Shown in pieces: positions 47,748-61,508 of a DNA stretch of 64,000 bases. The stretch lies in NCBI RefSeq assembly GCF_004330295.1, contig NZ_SJOJ01000023.1, positions 24,396-88,395 on the forward strand. The letters are read 5' to 3'. The number at the start of each line of letters is the position of its first letter. Position 1 is the stretch's first letter. Under the pieces are notes generated by a model that made no database searches, had not been told where the DNA came from, and saw only the letters and a program-made list of their open reading frames with translations. The stretch comes from Rahnella victoriana (lineage in GTDB: Bacteria; Pseudomonadota; Gammaproteobacteria; Enterobacterales; Enterobacteriaceae). The position numbers were made by a program, and so were the translations under genes.

Positions 47748-49375
47748 CGCCTAGGGAAATGCGACGTTTATACCTGATTATCCGCATGTTTCTGATCTAC
47801 GGCCTTGACGAACTGATCCCTAAAATCCGCTTAACGCTGCCGCTGCGCATTGGTCGTTATCTTTTTTTCTGGTTACCTAATCGTCATAAAGAAAAGCCGC
47901 TGGGTGAGCGCATGCGTATGGCGCTGGAAGAGCTTGGGCCTGTCTGGATCAAGTTCGGTCAGATGATGTCCACACGACGTGATCTCTTCCCTCCGCAAAT
48001 TGCCGATCAGCTTGCTCTGCTTCAGGACCATGTTCCGCCATTTGATGGCGCGAAAGCCCGTCAGCAAATTGACTCCGCGCTCGGCGGCCCGCTGGAAAAC
48101 TGGTTTGATGAATTCGATCAGACGCCGCTGGCTTCTGCGTCGATTGCTCAGGTTCACACGGCAATCCTGAAAGAGAACGGTAAACCGGTGGTGCTGAAAG
48201 TGATCCGCCCGGATATTTTACCGACCATCGTGGCGGATATTCGCCTGATGTCGCGGCTGGCGGGCTGGTTACCGATCCTGTTGCCGGATGGTCGCCGTTT
48301 ACGTCCGCGTGAAGTGGTGCGTGAATACGAGAAAACGCTGCTGGATGAGCTGAATCTGCTGCGCGAAGCCGCCAATGCAATTCAGCTTCGCCGTAACTTT
48401 GAAGGCAGCCCGATGCTGTATGTGCCGGAAGTGTATCCGGACTACTGCAGTGAGCGTCTGATGGTGATGGAACGCATTTACGGCATCCCGGTTTCTGATA
48501 TTGAGGCGCTGAAAAAACAGGGCACCAATATGAAATTGCTGGCGGAACGCGGGGTGCAGGTTTTCTTCACTCAGGTTTTTCGCGACAGTTTCTTCCATGC
48601 AGATATGCATCCGGGCAACATTTTCGTGAGCTACGAAACGCCTGAAGACCCTTGCTACATTGGGATCGATTGCGGCATAGTGGGTTCGCTCAATAAGGAA
48701 GACAAGCGCTATCTGGCGGAGAATTTCATCGCATTCTTTAATCGCGATTACCGCAAAGTGGCTGAACTGCATGTTGATTCCGGTTGGGTTCCTCGCGATA
48801 CCAACGTTGAAGAGTTCGAATTTGCGATCCGTACGGTGTGTGAGCCGATTTTTGAGAAGCCGCTGGCGGAAATTTCCTTCGGTAACGTTTTGTTAAACCT
48901 GTTTAATACGGCTCGCCGTTTTAATATGGAAGTCCAGCCTCAGCTGGTGTTGCTGCAAAAAACACTGTTGTATGTTGAAGGCCTGGGACGTCAGCTTTAT
49001 CCTCAACTGGATTTGTGGACGACGGCGAAACCTTTCCTCGAAAGCTGGGTTCGCGATCAGGTCGGTTTACCGGCGATGATCCGTGCGCTGAAAGAACGTG
49101 CGCCGTTCTGGCTTGAGAAAATGCCTGAATTGCCCGATCTGGTTTATCAGAGCCTGCATCAGCACAAGCTGATGCAATACAACATTGAGAAGCTTTCCTC
49201 CCAGATCCATAACCAGGGATCCCGTCAGGGGCAGTCCCGTTATCTTCTGGGTATTGGTGCGACGCTCCTGTTGAGCGGAACTCTCTTACTGTTAGGCGGC
49301 GTCGAAGTGTATCCGGCGTGCCTGATGGCCGCAGGTGTCGTTTCCTGGTTAATTGGCTGGAAACGCGCCAGCTAA
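47744..49375 (+). CDS. ubiB: Ubiquinone biosynthesis ATPase UbiB
   Basis: 543 aa ABC1/ADCK atypical kinase-like protein needed for ubiquinone synthesis. The KxGQ motif is in [16 protein letters not shown], the Ala-rich nucleotide loop in ASASIAQVH, the VAIK-type Lys in [10 protein letters not shown], and the catalytic/metal motif in [13 protein letters not shown] with IGIDCGIVG. Two C-terminal membrane helices (about 498-540) anchor it. Overlaps ubiJ by 4 bases; tatA begins 72 bases downstream. Confidence 0.96.
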   Translation: MTPREMRRLYLIIRMFLIYGLDELIPKIRLTLPLRIGRYLFFWLPNRHKEKPLGERMRMALEELGPVWIKFGQMMSTRRDLFPPQIADQLALLQDHVPPFDGAKARQQIDSALGGPLENWFDEFDQTPLASASIAQVHTAILKENGKPVVLKVIRPDILPTIVADIRLMSRLAGWLPILLPDGRRLRPREVVREYEKTLLDELNLLREAANAIQLRRNFEGSPMLYVPEVYPDYCSERLMVMERIYGIPVSDIEALKKQGTNMKLLAERGVQVFFTQVFRDSFFHADMHPGNIFVSYETPEDPCYIGIDCGIVGSLNKEDKRYLAENFIAFFNRDYRKVAELHVDSGWVPRDTNVEEFEFAIRTVCEPIFEKPLAEISFGNVLLNLFNTARRFNMEVQPQLVLLQKTLLYVEGLGRQLYPQLDLWTTAKPFLESWVRDQVGLPAMIRALKERAPFWLEKMPELPDLVYQSLHQHKLMQYNIEKLSSQIHNQGSRQGQSRYLLGIGATLLLSGTLLLLGGVEVYPACLMAAGVVSWLIGWKRAS

Positions 49376-49446
49376 ACATTTGCTGTATATTGAATGCCGT
49401 TTGCGAACGGCAATGAATGTCGTTCCTTCCTATTGAGGTGAAAATA

Positions 49447-49713
49447 ATGGGTGGTATTAGTATTACAAAAATCCTGATTCTCGTTGTTCTTGTGGTGCTG
49501 CTGTTCGGTACGAAGAAACTGCGTGGTCTGGGTTCTGATCTGGGTGCGTCCATCAAAGGCTTCAAAAAGGCCATGAGTGACGACGACAGCCAGCCTAAAA
49601 ACAAAGACGCTGACATTTCTCCAACCGATGCTGATTTTGTAGCGAAGTCTGTTGAGAGCAAGCCAGAAGCGAAAGCAGAAGACACCAAGAGCCAAAACAA
49701 AGAGCAGGTATAA
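49447..49713 (+). CDS. tatA: Twin-arginine translocase subunit TatA
   Basis: 88 aa. One N-terminal membrane helix ([18 protein letters not shown]), the [10 protein letters not shown] hinge, an amphipathic helix and a charged tail. Polymerises to form the pore for folded twin-arginine substrates. Preceded by a GAGGTG site. First of tatABC, with 3 bases to tatB. Confidence 0.97.
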   Translation: MGGISITKILILVVLVVLLFGTKKLRGLGSDLGASIKGFKKAMSDDDSQPKNKDADISPTDADFVAKSVESKPEAKAEDTKSQNKEQV

Positions 49714-49716
49714 GCC

Positions 49717-50376
49717 GTGTTCGATATTGGATTTAGTGAACTGCTGCTGGTATTGGTGATTGGCCTGGTTGTCCTCGGGCCGGAGCGTTTACCTGTAGCA
49801 GTCAGAACAGTAGCAGGCTGGATCCGTACGCTTCGTGCCATGGCCGCGTCGGTTCAGAGCGAATTGTCGCAGGAACTTAAACTTCAGGAACTGCAGGATA
49901 GCCTGAAGAAAGCGGAAGAATCCGGTCTGAAGAACCTTACGCCAGAAATCAAAGCGTCTATGGACGAGTTGAAGGAAGCGGCAGAATCCATGAAACAGTC
50001 GATCAATTCAGGATTGAATCCTGCTGAGAAAGCGGTGGAAGAAGCCAAAGCGGAAGGTAATACCATTCACAATCCGGTTCTGGATGAGGCGGAAGCGCAT
50101 CACGATGCGGGAGTGTCGCCGGCCAAGGCGGATAACGTGGTTTCTGCACCGGCAACGGCGCCGCAAAGTGCGGTGGATGCCGCGCTGGCATCGAATAAAA
50201 CGGCACATGCTGCGGCCGTGACGCTGGAAAAAACGTCCGAATCCGCTGCTGATGCTGCTGATGCTGCTGTTGAGGTTACACCGGCGGTGAAAACCGCAGC
50301 TGTTGAAGCACCTGTTGCTGAACCCGCAGTACCGGTTAAACCGGCTTCATCAACTCAAACGACAGGTGAGCGCTAA
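49717..50376 (+). CDS. tatB: Twin-arginine translocase subunit TatB
   Basis: 219 aa from a GTG start. The N-terminal helix contains the conserved Glu ([25 protein letters not shown] in part), then an amphipathic helix. The tail from about residue 125 is Ala/Val/Pro-rich low complexity and longer than in E. coli (171 aa). Forms the substrate receptor with TatC. Confidence 0.96.
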   Translation: MFDIGFSELLLVLVIGLVVLGPERLPVAVRTVAGWIRTLRAMAASVQSELSQELKLQELQDSLKKAEESGLKNLTPEIKASMDELKEAAESMKQSINSGLNPAEKAVEEAKAEGNTIHNPVLDEAEAHHDAGVSPAKADNVVSAPATAPQSAVDAALASNKTAHAAAVTLEKTSESAADAADAAVEVTPAVKTAAVEAPVAEPAVPVKPASSTQTTGER

Positions 50377-50378
50377 AC

Positions 50379-51146
50379 ATGGCCGTTGAAGATACTCAAC
50401 CTCTTATCAGCCATTTGATTGAGCTGCGTAAGCGTCTGCTGAATGCCATTATTTGCATCATTGTGGTGTTTTTAGCGCTGGTTTATTTTGCGAATGATAT
50501 CTACCAGCTGGTGGCTTCACCGCTGATTAAGCAAATGCCGCTGGGCGCGAGCATGATTGCGACTGACGTCGCGTCGCCGTTCTTTACGCCTATTAAGCTG
50601 ACCATGATTGTGTCGGTGTTTGTGTCTGCGCCCTTCATTTTGTATCAGGTCTGGGCATTTGTGGCACCGGCGCTGTACAAGCATGAACGCCGTCTGATGA
50701 TGCCGCTGCTGTTCTCAAGCTCGGCGTTGTTCTATCTCGGTGTGGCGTTTGCTTACTTCGTGGTGTTCCCGCTGGCGTTTGCTTTCTTTGCGAAAACGGC
50801 ACCGGCTGGCGTACAGATCGCCACGGACATTAACAACTATCTCGATTTCGTGATGGCGCTGTTTATGGCATTTGGTGTGTCTTTCGAAGTGCCTATCGCC
50901 ATTGTGTTGCTGTGCTGGAGTGGGGTGACAACGCCCGAAGACCTGAAAAAGAAACGTCCTTATGTACTGGTCGGGGCTTTTGTGGTCGGGATGTTGTTAA
51001 CGCCGCCGGATGTTTTCTCGCAGACGTTGCTGGCCATTCCGATGTATCTCTTGTTTGAAATCGGCGTGTTCTTTGCCCGTTTCTATGTCGGAGGTCGCCG
51101 CCGGTCGGATGTCGATAACGAGACCGATCCGGATCAGCCTGCGTAA
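50379..51146 (+). CDS. tatC: Twin-arginine translocase subunit TatC
   Basis: 255 aa with six membrane helices. The N-terminal motif [13 protein letters not shown] contains the Glu that contacts the twin-arginine motif; the first periplasmic region has SPFFTPIKL, and there is a conserved FE pair in FGVSFEVPI. Core of the signal-peptide receptor. 2 bases after tatB, followed by a terminator. Confidence 0.97.
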   Translation: MAVEDTQPLISHLIELRKRLLNAIICIIVVFLALVYFANDIYQLVASPLIKQMPLGASMIATDVASPFFTPIKLTMIVSVFVSAPFILYQVWAFVAPALYKHERRLMMPLLFSSSALFYLGVAFAYFVVFPLAFAFFAKTAPAGVQIATDINNYLDFVMALFMAFGVSFEVPIAIVLLCWSGVTTPEDLKKKRPYVLVGAFVVGMLLTPPDVFSQTLLAIPMYLLFEIGVFFARFYVGGRRRSDVDNETDPDQPA

Positions 51147-51164
51147 AAAATCTTTCGTTTTTAA

Positions 51165-51192
51165 AAACCGCCCTTGTTTGGGCGGTTTCTGT
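51165..51192 (+). terminator. tatABC terminator
   Basis: 9-bp stem AAACCGCCC/GGGCGGTTT with a 6-nt loop TTGTTT, then CTGTTTC. It sits only 14 bases before tatD, so tatD expression by read-through should be reduced. Confidence 0.8.
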
Positions 51193-51205
51193 TTCAGGAC
51201 TTCCC

Positions 51206-51997
51206 ATGTTTGAAATTGGTATTAATCTCACCAGCAGTCAGTTTGATAAAGACCGTCCGCAAGTGGTGGAAAGAGCCAGAGCTGCCGGTCTGAGCGGGAT
51301 GTTGATCACCGGTACGTCAGCGCAGGAAAGTGTGGATGCGCAGAAAATGGCGTCTGAACATCCTGATTTTTGCTGGTCTACGGCGGGTGTGCATCCGCAT
51401 CAGGCGAGCGACTGGAATGCGCAGGTGGAAGAGAGTATCCGGCAGCTGGCCGGAATGCCCCATGTGGTCGCCATCGGTGAGTGCGGGCTGGATTTCAATC
51501 GTAACTTTTCTCCGGCAGATCTTCAGGAAGCCGCTTTCACGGCGCAGCTTGCATTGGCGAAAGCATTGCAGTTGCCGGTATTTCTGCACTGTCGCGATGC
51601 CGGTGAGCGTTTCGCGGCCTTGCTGAAACCCTGGCTGTCTGATTTACCGGGCGGCGTGGTGCACTGTTTCACCGGTACCCGACAGGAGCTGGATCTCTAC
51701 CTGTCGCTCGGGTTGTCGATCGGTATTACCGGCTGGGTGTGCGACGAGCGTCGCGGACTGGAACTGCGTGAAATGTTGCCGCTGATCCCGTCGGACAGGC
51801 TGATGCTGGAAACCGATGCCCCGTATTTACTGCCACGTGATATGGAAAATAAACCGAAAAACCGCCGCAATGAACCGGCTTTCCTGCCGCACATCGTGAA
51901 GCAGGTGGCGCTGTGGCGGGGTGAGGATCCACAGTGGCTGGCGGATACCACGGATGACAATGCGCGCAGACTTTTTGCGTTGCCCGTCCGCAACTGA
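51206..51997 (+). CDS. tatD: 3'-5' ssDNA/RNA exonuclease TatD
   Basis: 263 aa TIM-barrel metal-dependent nuclease. Usual motifs are [11 protein letters not shown] (in place of HxH), [35 protein letters not shown] and ETDAPYL. Not part of the translocase despite its name. In E. coli it helps in DNA repair and degradation. Convergent with rfaH. Confidence 0.95.
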   Translation: MFEIGINLTSSQFDKDRPQVVERARAAGLSGMLITGTSAQESVDAQKMASEHPDFCWSTAGVHPHQASDWNAQVEESIRQLAGMPHVVAIGECGLDFNRNFSPADLQEAAFTAQLALAKALQLPVFLHCRDAGERFAALLKPWLSDLPGGVVHCFTGTRQELDLYLSLGLSIGITGWVCDERRGLELREMLPLIPSDRLMLETDAPYLLPRDMENKPKNRRNEPAFLPHIVKQVALWRGEDPQWLADTTDDNARRLFALPVRN

Positions 51998-52007
51998 AGC
52001 CCGTAAA

Positions 52008-52038
52008 AAAGGCACCGCTGAAGGTGCCTTTGTCTTTT
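52008..52038. terminator. tatD/rfaH bidirectional terminator
   Basis: AAAGGCACC/GGTGCCTTT stem with a 6-nt loop, T-rich in the plus direction (TGTCTTTTT) and with a T-run on the minus strand (TTTTTTACGG). Confidence 0.82.
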
Positions 52039-52058
52039 TCACTGACCGGAAAGGCCGG

Positions 52059-52547
52059 TCAGAGTTTCTGAAAGTGCGTATTTTCGATGCTCTGGCGAAC
52101 CGGCTGATTGATGAGGTTCAGCATCAGCAGCGACCGCGCCTCGCCGTCAGGTTCGGTATAAATCGCTTCGATACCGGCAAATATCCCGTCAGTGATCACC
52201 ACAGCATCGCCTTCATACGGCGTCTCAGGATCACGTACTTCGACCGATGGCGGTTCCATCAGTTGTTTAATCACGTCCGGCTGTACCGTCGCCAGTTTCG
52301 CGCCAAAGCGGATGAAGTGGCTGACGCCACGCGTCGCGTTGATCGTCGTGGTGTGGATCCGCTCGGGGTCAAACTCGATGAACATGTAATTCGGGAACAA
52401 TGGCTCGCTGACGGCTGTACGGCGTCCGCGCACTAACTTCTCCAATGTGATCATCGGCGTCAGACAGTTAACGTGCTGGCGCTCAAGATGTTCCTTTGCG
52501 CGAAGAAGCTGACCACGTTTGCAATAGAGTAAATACCAGGATTCCAT
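52059..52547 (-). CDS. rfaH: Transcription antiterminator RfaH
   Basis: 162 aa NusG paralogue. Binds RNA polymerase at ops sites in long LPS, capsule or fimbrial operons and couples translation. The N-terminal NGN domain is [20 protein letters not shown] and [14 protein letters not shown]; the C-terminal KOW-type domain that switches fold is [19 protein letters not shown]. The start at 52547 matches E. coli; the frame stays open 69 bases further. No ops element was found in this window. Confidence 0.96.
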   Translation of the reverse strand: MESWYLLYCKRGQLLRAKEHLERQHVNCLTPMITLEKLVRGRRTAVSEPLFPNYMFIEFDPERIHTTTINATRGVSHFIRFGAKLATVQPDVIKQLMEPPSVEVRDPETPYEGDAVVITDGIFAGIEAIYTEPDGEARSLLMLNLINQPVRQSIENTHFQKL

Positions 52548-52709
52548 AGTTTCCCACATAAAAGCGTCGAGCGGGGCAGCATACCAAAAGCCGCTCATGA
52601 GATACAGACAGTGCAAGTCTGTGCAGACTGTCGGCCCGTTATCTTTTATTATCGGAGAAAAGCGCGTTCTTATCCCCTCTATTAGTCTTATTTTATCAGG
52701 AGAAGTCTC

Positions 52710-53435
52710 ATGGAGTTGTTCTTACTGAGTAACGGTAAGCTCTCAGGTGAATCAGAGTTACTGGGCTACGCGAAAGCCCGTATCCAGACCCTGTTGCAGG
52801 CACGCAAGATCACGTCTGCGGTTCTGATCCCTTACGCCCTGATCCGCAGTGATTATGATGCCCGTGCGAAAGAGCTTTCAGATGTGCTGGGCATTGACGT
52901 CAGCAGCATTCATCACGCAGAAAACCCAGCAGACGCCATTGCCAGCGCGCAATGTATTCTGATCAGCGGCGGCAACACCTGGATGCTCAATCAGATGCTG
53001 CATGAAAACAGCCTGATCGTACCCATCCAGCGCGCCGTGCGTGAGCGTAATGTGCCGTATATTGGCTGGAGCGCGGGCTGTAACGTGGCGACGCCAAGTA
53101 TCCGCACCACTAATGATATGCCGGTTCGTAACTCAGTGGTTCTGCCGTCGATCGGGCTGTTCCCGGTGCAAATCAATCCGCACTACATTGACGCGCATTT
53201 AAGCGGACATATGGGAGAAACCCGTGATGAGCGTATTGCGGAATTCTGTGCGGTCAATCCGTCCGAATCGGTGATTGCCCTGCGTGAAGGTAGCTTGTTG
53301 CAGGTGTCCGGCAATGATCTGAGTTACTTCAGTGCTAAAGATCAGGGCTTTAAAGTTTTCCGTCACGGACAGGAAACACAGGAATATCAGGATACTCAGG
53401 CGATTCAGTCTCTGGTGCCTTTTAACTGCCTGTGA
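52710..53435 (+). CDS. pepE: Peptidase E (alpha-aspartyl dipeptidase)
   Basis: 241 aa peptidase of family S51 with a class I glutamine amidotransferase-like fold. Cleaves Asp-X dipeptides in the cytoplasm. Catalytic Ser is in [11 protein letters not shown], the preceding strand ISGGNTWML, then [13 protein letters not shown] IRTTNDMPV and [18 protein letters not shown] site precedes the start. It lies between rfaH and ubiD, which are adjacent in E. coli. Confidence 0.93.
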   Translation: MELFLLSNGKLSGESELLGYAKARIQTLLQARKITSAVLIPYALIRSDYDARAKELSDVLGIDVSSIHHAENPADAIASAQCILISGGNTWMLNQMLHENSLIVPIQRAVRERNVPYIGWSAGCNVATPSIRTTNDMPVRNSVVLPSIGLFPVQINPHYIDAHLSGHMGETRDERIAEFCAVNPSESVIALREGSLLQVSGNDLSYFSAKDQGFKVFRHGQETQEYQDTQAIQSLVPFNCL

Positions 53436-53460
53436 TGAGTGGCGCGATATCACTTCCGCA

Positions 53461-53504
53461 CCGTCAGTCCAGAAATACCGGGGCTGACGGTTATACTGCT
53501 TTTT
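53461..53504 (+). terminator. Putative pepE terminator
   Basis: CCGTCAG/CTGACGG stem, extendable by three weaker pairs, with a loop of about 10 nt, then TTATACTGCTTTTT. Starts 25 bases after the pepE stop. Confidence 0.6.
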
Positions 53505-53614
53505 CGTTATGAGAGATTGTTTACTAATAACAAACCTGCTGATAACAAAAAGGCAGCAACAACCCCGGAGAGGCTCTATAATGCCCTCCTTCAACCCGGC
53601 GACTCAGAATCAGC

Positions 53615-55105
53615 ATGAAATACCGTGATTTACGTGACTTCCTCTCGTTACTCGAACAGAGAGGCCAACTGAAACGCATTAGCCAGGAAGTCGATCCTTA
53701 TCTGGAAATGACCGAAATTGCCGATCGTACCCTGCGTGCAGGCGGCCCGGCGCTTTTGTTCGAAAATCCAAAAGGCTACGACATGCCGGTTCTGTGCAAT
53801 CTGTTCGGCACACCTCAGCGTGTGGCGATGGGCATGGGAAAAGAGGACGTCAGTGCGTTGCGTGAAGTCGGTGAATTGCTGGCGTTTCTGAAAGAGCCTG
53901 AGCCGCCGCGCGGTTTTCGCGATTTATACGATAAAGCGCCGAAGTTTAAACAGGTGCTGAATATGCCGACCAAGGTGCTGCACTCCGCGCCTTGTCAGCA
54001 GCAGATCTGGGAAGGTGATGCGGTCGATATCACTAAAATTCCGGTGATGCAGTGCTGGCCGGAAGATGCCGCGCCGCTGATCACCTGGGGGCTGACCGTC
54101 ACCCGTGGCCCGAACAAGCCGCGTCAGAATCTGGGCATTTATCGCCAGCAGGTGCTGGGCAAAAATAAAGTCATCATGCGCTGGTTGTCCCATCGCGGCG
54201 GCGCGCTGGATTTCCAGGAGTGGTGCCAGCAGAATCCGGGGCAACGTTTTCCGGTTTCCGTGGCTCTGGGCGCCGATCCGGCCACCATTTTGGGGGCAGT
54301 GACGCCGGTGCCTGATACGCTTTCTGAATATGCTTTCGCCGGATTGTTGCGCGGCAATAAAACGGAAGTGGTGAAGTGTATTTCAAACGATCTGGAAGTG
54401 CCTGCCAGCGCCGAAATTGTGCTGGAAGGGTATATCGAACCGGGCGAAATGGCGCCGGAAGGCCCTTATGGCGACCATACCGGCTACTATAATGAAGTGG
54501 ACAGTTTCCCGGTGTTCACCATTACACACATGACGCAGCGGAAAGACGCTATCTATCATTCCACCTACACCGGACGTCCGCCGGATGAACCTGCGGTACT
54601 GGGGGTGGCGCTGAATGAAGTGTTTGTGCCGATTCTGAAAAAGCAGTTTCCGGAAATTGTTGATTTCTATCTGCCGCCGGAGGGTTGCTCCTACCGTCTG
54701 GCTGTCGTTACCATGAAGAAGCAGTATGCCGGTCACGCGAAGCGCGTGATGATGGGCGTCTGGTCATTCCTGCGTCAGTTCATGTACACCAAGTTTGTGA
54801 TTGTGTGCGACGACGACGTGAATGCCCGCGACTGGAACGACGTGATTTGGGCGATTACTACCCGGATGGATCCCGCGCGGGATACGGTTCTGGTAGAAAA
54901 TACGCCGATTGATTATCTCGATTTCGCCTCCCCGGTATCGGGCCTCGGCTCAAAAATGGGGATGGATGCGACCAACAAATGGCCGGGTGAAACGCAGCGT
55001 GAATGGGGGCGTCCGATTGTGAAAGATCCGGAAGTCACCGCGCGTATCGACGCTATTTGGGATGAACTCGCTATTCTTAATGATAAAGACGATGTGAAAA
55101 AATAA
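53615..55105 (+). CDS. ubiD: 3-octaprenyl-4-hydroxybenzoate decarboxylase UbiD
   Basis: 496 aa prenyl-FMN-dependent decarboxylase of ubiquinone synthesis. Shows the family stretches [60 protein letters not shown] (prFMN/metal site), [14 protein letters not shown] and [19 protein letters not shown], including catalytic Glu. The UbiX partner is not in the window. 48 bases before fre, as in E. coli. Confidence 0.97.
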   Translation: MKYRDLRDFLSLLEQRGQLKRISQEVDPYLEMTEIADRTLRAGGPALLFENPKGYDMPVLCNLFGTPQRVAMGMGKEDVSALREVGELLAFLKEPEPPRGFRDLYDKAPKFKQVLNMPTKVLHSAPCQQQIWEGDAVDITKIPVMQCWPEDAAPLITWGLTVTRGPNKPRQNLGIYRQQVLGKNKVIMRWLSHRGGALDFQEWCQQNPGQRFPVSVALGADPATILGAVTPVPDTLSEYAFAGLLRGNKTEVVKCISNDLEVPASAEIVLEGYIEPGEMAPEGPYGDHTGYYNEVDSFPVFTITHMTQRKDAIYHSTYTGRPPDEPAVLGVALNEVFVPILKKQFPEIVDFYLPPEGCSYRLAVVTMKKQYAGHAKRVMMGVWSFLRQFMYTKFVIVCDDDVNARDWNDVIWAITTRMDPARDTVLVENTPIDYLDFASPVSGLGSKMGMDATNKWPGETQREWGRPIVKDPEVTARIDAIWDELAILNDKDDVKK

Positions 55106-55153
55106 TCGAACCTTTGTCCTACGCTTTGATTTGACGACCCACAGAGGGAACGC

Positions 55154-55855
55154 ATGACAACATTGAGCTGTAAAGTGACCTCGGTTGAGGCGATAACCGA
55201 TACGGTGTATCGGGTCCGGCTGGTTCCGGAAGCGCCTTTCTCGTTCCGCGCGGGTCAGTATCTGATGGTAGTGATGGATGAGCGCGACAAGCGTCCGTTC
55301 TCACTGGCCTCCACGCCTGCTCAACATAATGTGATTGAGCTGCACATTGGCGCGTCTGAACTGAATCTGTACGCGATGGCGGTAATGGATCGCATCCTGA
55401 AAGAACAGGCCATCACCGTGGATATTCCGCACGGCGATGCCTGGCTGCGGGAAGACGGCGAACGTCCGCTGGTGCTGATTGCGGGGGGAACCGGGTTCTC
55501 TTACGTACGTTCCATTCTGATTACCGCACTCGAACAGCAACCTCACCGCGACATCTCCATTTACTGGGGCGGCCGTGAGCTGAAGCATTTGTATGATCTG
55601 TCTGAGCTGGAAGCGATAAGCATCAATCACCCGAACCTGAAAGTGATCCCGGTGGTTGAACAGCCGGAAGACGGCTGGCAGGGCAGGAGCGGCACCGTGC
55701 TGAGCGCGGTTTTACAGGATTTCTCCTCACTGGCTGAACACGATATTTATATCGCCGGTCGTTTTGAGATGGCTAAAATCGCCCGTGAACGTTTTGTCGC
55801 GGAACGCGGTGCGCTGGAAGATCGTTTGTTTGGTGATGCCTTCTCGTTCATCTGA
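55154..55855 (+). CDS. fre: NAD(P)H-flavin reductase Fre
   Basis: 233 aa. Reduces free flavins with NAD(P)H. Flavin-binding motif [11 protein letters not shown]-binding [11 protein letters not shown] and the C-terminal [14 protein letters not shown] are visible, with ferredoxin-NADP reductase-like folds. Supplies reduced FMN for ferric reduction and, in E. coli, influences flavin-dependent enzymes such as UbiD/UbiX maturation. Convergent with fadA. Confidence 0.96.
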   Translation: MTTLSCKVTSVEAITDTVYRVRLVPEAPFSFRAGQYLMVVMDERDKRPFSLASTPAQHNVIELHIGASELNLYAMAVMDRILKEQAITVDIPHGDAWLREDGERPLVLIAGGTGFSYVRSILITALEQQPHRDISIYWGGRELKHLYDLSELEAISINHPNLKVIPVVEQPEDGWQGRSGTVLSAVLQDFSSLAEHDIYIAGRFEMAKIARERFVAERGALEDRLFGDAFSFI

Positions 55856-55866
55856 TTGAACAACGA

Positions 55867-55890
55867 AAAAGCCCGCCCCTGACAGGCGGG
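55867..55890 (-). terminator. fadBA terminator
   Basis: CCCGCC/GGCGGG stem; on the minus strand it continues to GGGC and TTTTTCG, giving a T-run in the fadBA direction. Confidence 0.7.
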
Positions 55891-55925
55891 AAAACGGCAA
55901 CTAAAACGGGTAAGACAGATTGATC

Positions 55926-55953
55926 AAAGCGGGCTGAATGCCCGCTTTTTTGT
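55926..55953 (+). terminator. fre terminator
   Basis: AAAGCGGGC/GCCCGCTTT, 9-bp stem with loop TGAAT and tail TTTTTGTTTTT-like in the plus direction. Confidence 0.82.
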
Positions 55954-55971
55954 TTTTGCAGAAAGGGAGGG

Positions 55972-59339
<3,368 letters not shown>

Positions 59340-59365
59340 GTGTCTCTCCTGAATCATCGGGGATG

Positions 59366-59382
59366 ATCTGGTATGACCAGAT
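59366..59382. promoter_or_regulatory. FadR operator of fadBA
   Basis: ATCTGGTATGACCAGAT: perfect inverted halves ATCTGGT/ACCAGAT around a TATG-type centre, identical to the E. coli fadB operator except at one central base. It lies 27 bases upstream of the fadB start. Long-chain acyl-CoA should release FadR and induce fadBA. Confidence 0.92.
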
Positions 59383-59528
59383 GCTTTGGAGTGTGGTTTT
59401 TATGTTAATAATTTGCAAATGAGATGTGTTTTATTTGCAGGCAAGATCACAAACCTTCGGGGACTATGGTCGCGGTAAGGCTGTGGTAAGATGCTGCATC
59501 GTCTTTCAGGTGAAAAAAGGACAGTTGG

Positions 59529-60860
59529 ATGGAATCGCTTACTACGCTTTATAAAGAACATATCGCCACGCTGCAGACGCGTGCCCGTGAAATTCTGCAA
59601 CGTTCTCAGCTTGATGCGTTACTGATTCACTCCGGTGAATTGCTGACGACCTTCCTTGATGACCACAGTTATCCTTTCAAAGTAAACCCGCAGTTCAAGG
59701 CCTGGGTGCCGGTCACGCAGGTGCCAAACTGCTGGCTGTGGGTGGATGGCGTGAATGCGCCGAAGCTGTGGTTCTATTCTCCGGTGGATTACTGGCACAG
59801 CCACGAGCCGCTGCCGGAGTCCTTCTGGACCAAAGAAATTTCCCTGACGCCGCTGGCCAATGCCGATGACATCAAAGGCCAGTTGCCGGTTGATCTCAAA
59901 CGTGTGGGATATATTGGTTACAGTCAGGATCGCGCGATCAGCATGGGTATCCCTGCCGGGAACGTGAACCCGAAAGCGGTGCTGGATTTCCTGCATTATC
60001 ATCGTGCCGACAAAACAGATTATGAACTGGCCTGTATGCGTGAAGCGCAGAAAGTGGCCGTCAGCGGACATCGCGCGGCGAAAGAAGCCTTCCTGTCCGG
60101 CATGAGCGAGTTCGACATTAATCTGGCGTATCTCACCGCCACCGGACACCGTGATACCGATGTGCCTTACAGCAACATTGTCGCGCTCAATGAACACGCG
60201 TCCATTCTGCACTACACCACGCTCGATAATCAGCCGCCTGCCGAAATGCGCAGTTTCCTGCTGGATGCCGGTGCGGAATACAACGGTTATGCCGCCGATC
60301 TGACGCGTACCTATGCCGCCAAACCTGACAGTGATTTTGCCGCGCTGGTGAAAGATCTCAATACCGAAGAACTGGCGTTGATCGATACGATTAAAGCCGG
60401 TGTGCGCTATACCGACTATCATGTTCAGATGCATCATCGCATCGCCAAATTGTTGAAAGCGCACAAGCTGGTGGTAGATATCAGTGAAGACGCCATGGTG
60501 GAACAGAACCTGACCGGGCCTTTCCTGCCGCATGGTCTGGGGCATCCGCTGGGGTTACAGGTTCACGATGTCGCCGGGTTTATGCAAGACGATACGGGGA
60601 CACATCTGGCCGCGCCTTCGCAATATCCTTATCTGCGTTGTACCCGCATGCTGGAGCCGGGGATGGTGCTGACCATCGAGCCGGGGCTGTATTTCATCGA
60701 TTCGTTGCTGTTACCGTGGCGCGAAGGGCAGTTCAGCAAGCACTTTGCCTGGGATCGTATCGATGCGATGAAGCCATTTGGCGGTATCCGTATCGAAGAC
60801 AATATTGTCATCCACGATAACCGTATCGAAAATATGACACGTGACCTGAAGCTGGCCTGA
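59529..60860 (+). CDS. pepQ: Xaa-Pro dipeptidase PepQ
   Basis: 443 aa, identical in length to E. coli, M24 metallopeptidase with pita-bread fold. Metal ligands lie in [19 protein letters not shown] (two Asp), [12 protein letters not shown] (His), TIEPGLYFI (Glu) and GGIRIEDN (Glu). Splits dipeptides with C-terminal proline. Divergent from fadB; stop overlaps the yigZ start by one base. Confidence 0.96.
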   Translation: MESLTTLYKEHIATLQTRAREILQRSQLDALLIHSGELLTTFLDDHSYPFKVNPQFKAWVPVTQVPNCWLWVDGVNAPKLWFYSPVDYWHSHEPLPESFWTKEISLTPLANADDIKGQLPVDLKRVGYIGYSQDRAISMGIPAGNVNPKAVLDFLHYHRADKTDYELACMREAQKVAVSGHRAAKEAFLSGMSEFDINLAYLTATGHRDTDVPYSNIVALNEHASILHYTTLDNQPPAEMRSFLLDAGAEYNGYAADLTRTYAAKPDSDFAALVKDLNTEELALIDTIKAGVRYTDYHVQMHHRIAKLLKAHKLVVDISEDAMVEQNLTGPFLPHGLGHPLGLQVHDVAGFMQDDTGTHLAAPSQYPYLRCTRMLEPGMVLTIEPGLYFIDSLLLPWREGQFSKHFAWDRIDAMKPFGGIRIEDNIVIHDNRIENMTRDLKLA

Positions 60861-61471
60861 TGCAGCCTTACTCCGTCCCCGCTGAGCCAGTCAGTTTCAG
60901 TGAAGAGATAAAGAAAAGCCGCTTCATCACCTTGCTGGCGAGAACGGAAGGGATTGAGGCGGCAAAAGCCTTTATTCAGGATGTCAGACATCAGCACCCT
61001 GCAGCGCGACATCACTGCTGGGCGTTTGTGGCTGGCGCGCCGGATGATTCTCAGCAACTGGGCTTTTCTGATGATGGCGAACCGGCGGGCACAGCCGGTA
61101 AACCCATCTTAAGTCAGCTGATGGGAAGCGGGGTGGGAGAGATCACAGCCGTCGTGGTGCGTTATTACGGCGGCATTATGTTGGGCACCGGCGGGTTGGT
61201 GAAAGCCTACGGTGGCGGTGTTCAGCAGGCATTAAAACAACTTGTCGTGCAGCAAAAGGTGCCGCTGGCCGAGTTCGCGGTGCAGTGTGATTACAGCCAG
61301 TTACAGCTGGTGGAAACGCTGCTTTCGCAGGTGGGCGGACATATTTTACGCAGTGAGTTTGGCGCTGCGGTGGATCTCGTTCTGGCGTTGCCTGCGGCGG
61401 ATGCGCCGGCAACGGTCAGTCACTTATTCGATATCAGCCGTGGCACGCTCATTCTGCGTCCGGTTTCTTAA
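60860..61471 (+). CDS. yigZ: IMPACT/UPF0029 family protein YigZ
   Basis: 203 aa. N-terminal IMPACT domain with KKSRFITLLARTEG, HHCWAFVAG, SDDGEPAGTAGKPIL and VVRYYGGIMLGTGGLVKAYGG; C-terminal ferredoxin-like domain. The biochemical role in bacteria is unknown. Coupled to pepQ (TGATG overlap) and 37 bases before trkH, as in E. coli. Confidence 0.94.
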   Translation: MQPYSVPAEPVSFSEEIKKSRFITLLARTEGIEAAKAFIQDVRHQHPAARHHCWAFVAGAPDDSQQLGFSDDGEPAGTAGKPILSQLMGSGVGEITAVVVRYYGGIMLGTGGLVKAYGGGVQQALKQLVVQQKVPLAEFAVQCDYSQLQLVETLLSQVGGHILRSEFGAAVDLVLALPAADAPATVSHLFDISRGTLILRPVS

Positions 61472-61508
61472 ATTTTTCTATGGTTAATTCGCTGAGGAAC
61501 GCACCAGC

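Noticed and set aside
48921..49841. 306-residue minus-strand frame across ubiB, tatA and tatB
   Set aside because: Runs antisense through three well-identified genes and has no recognisable domains.
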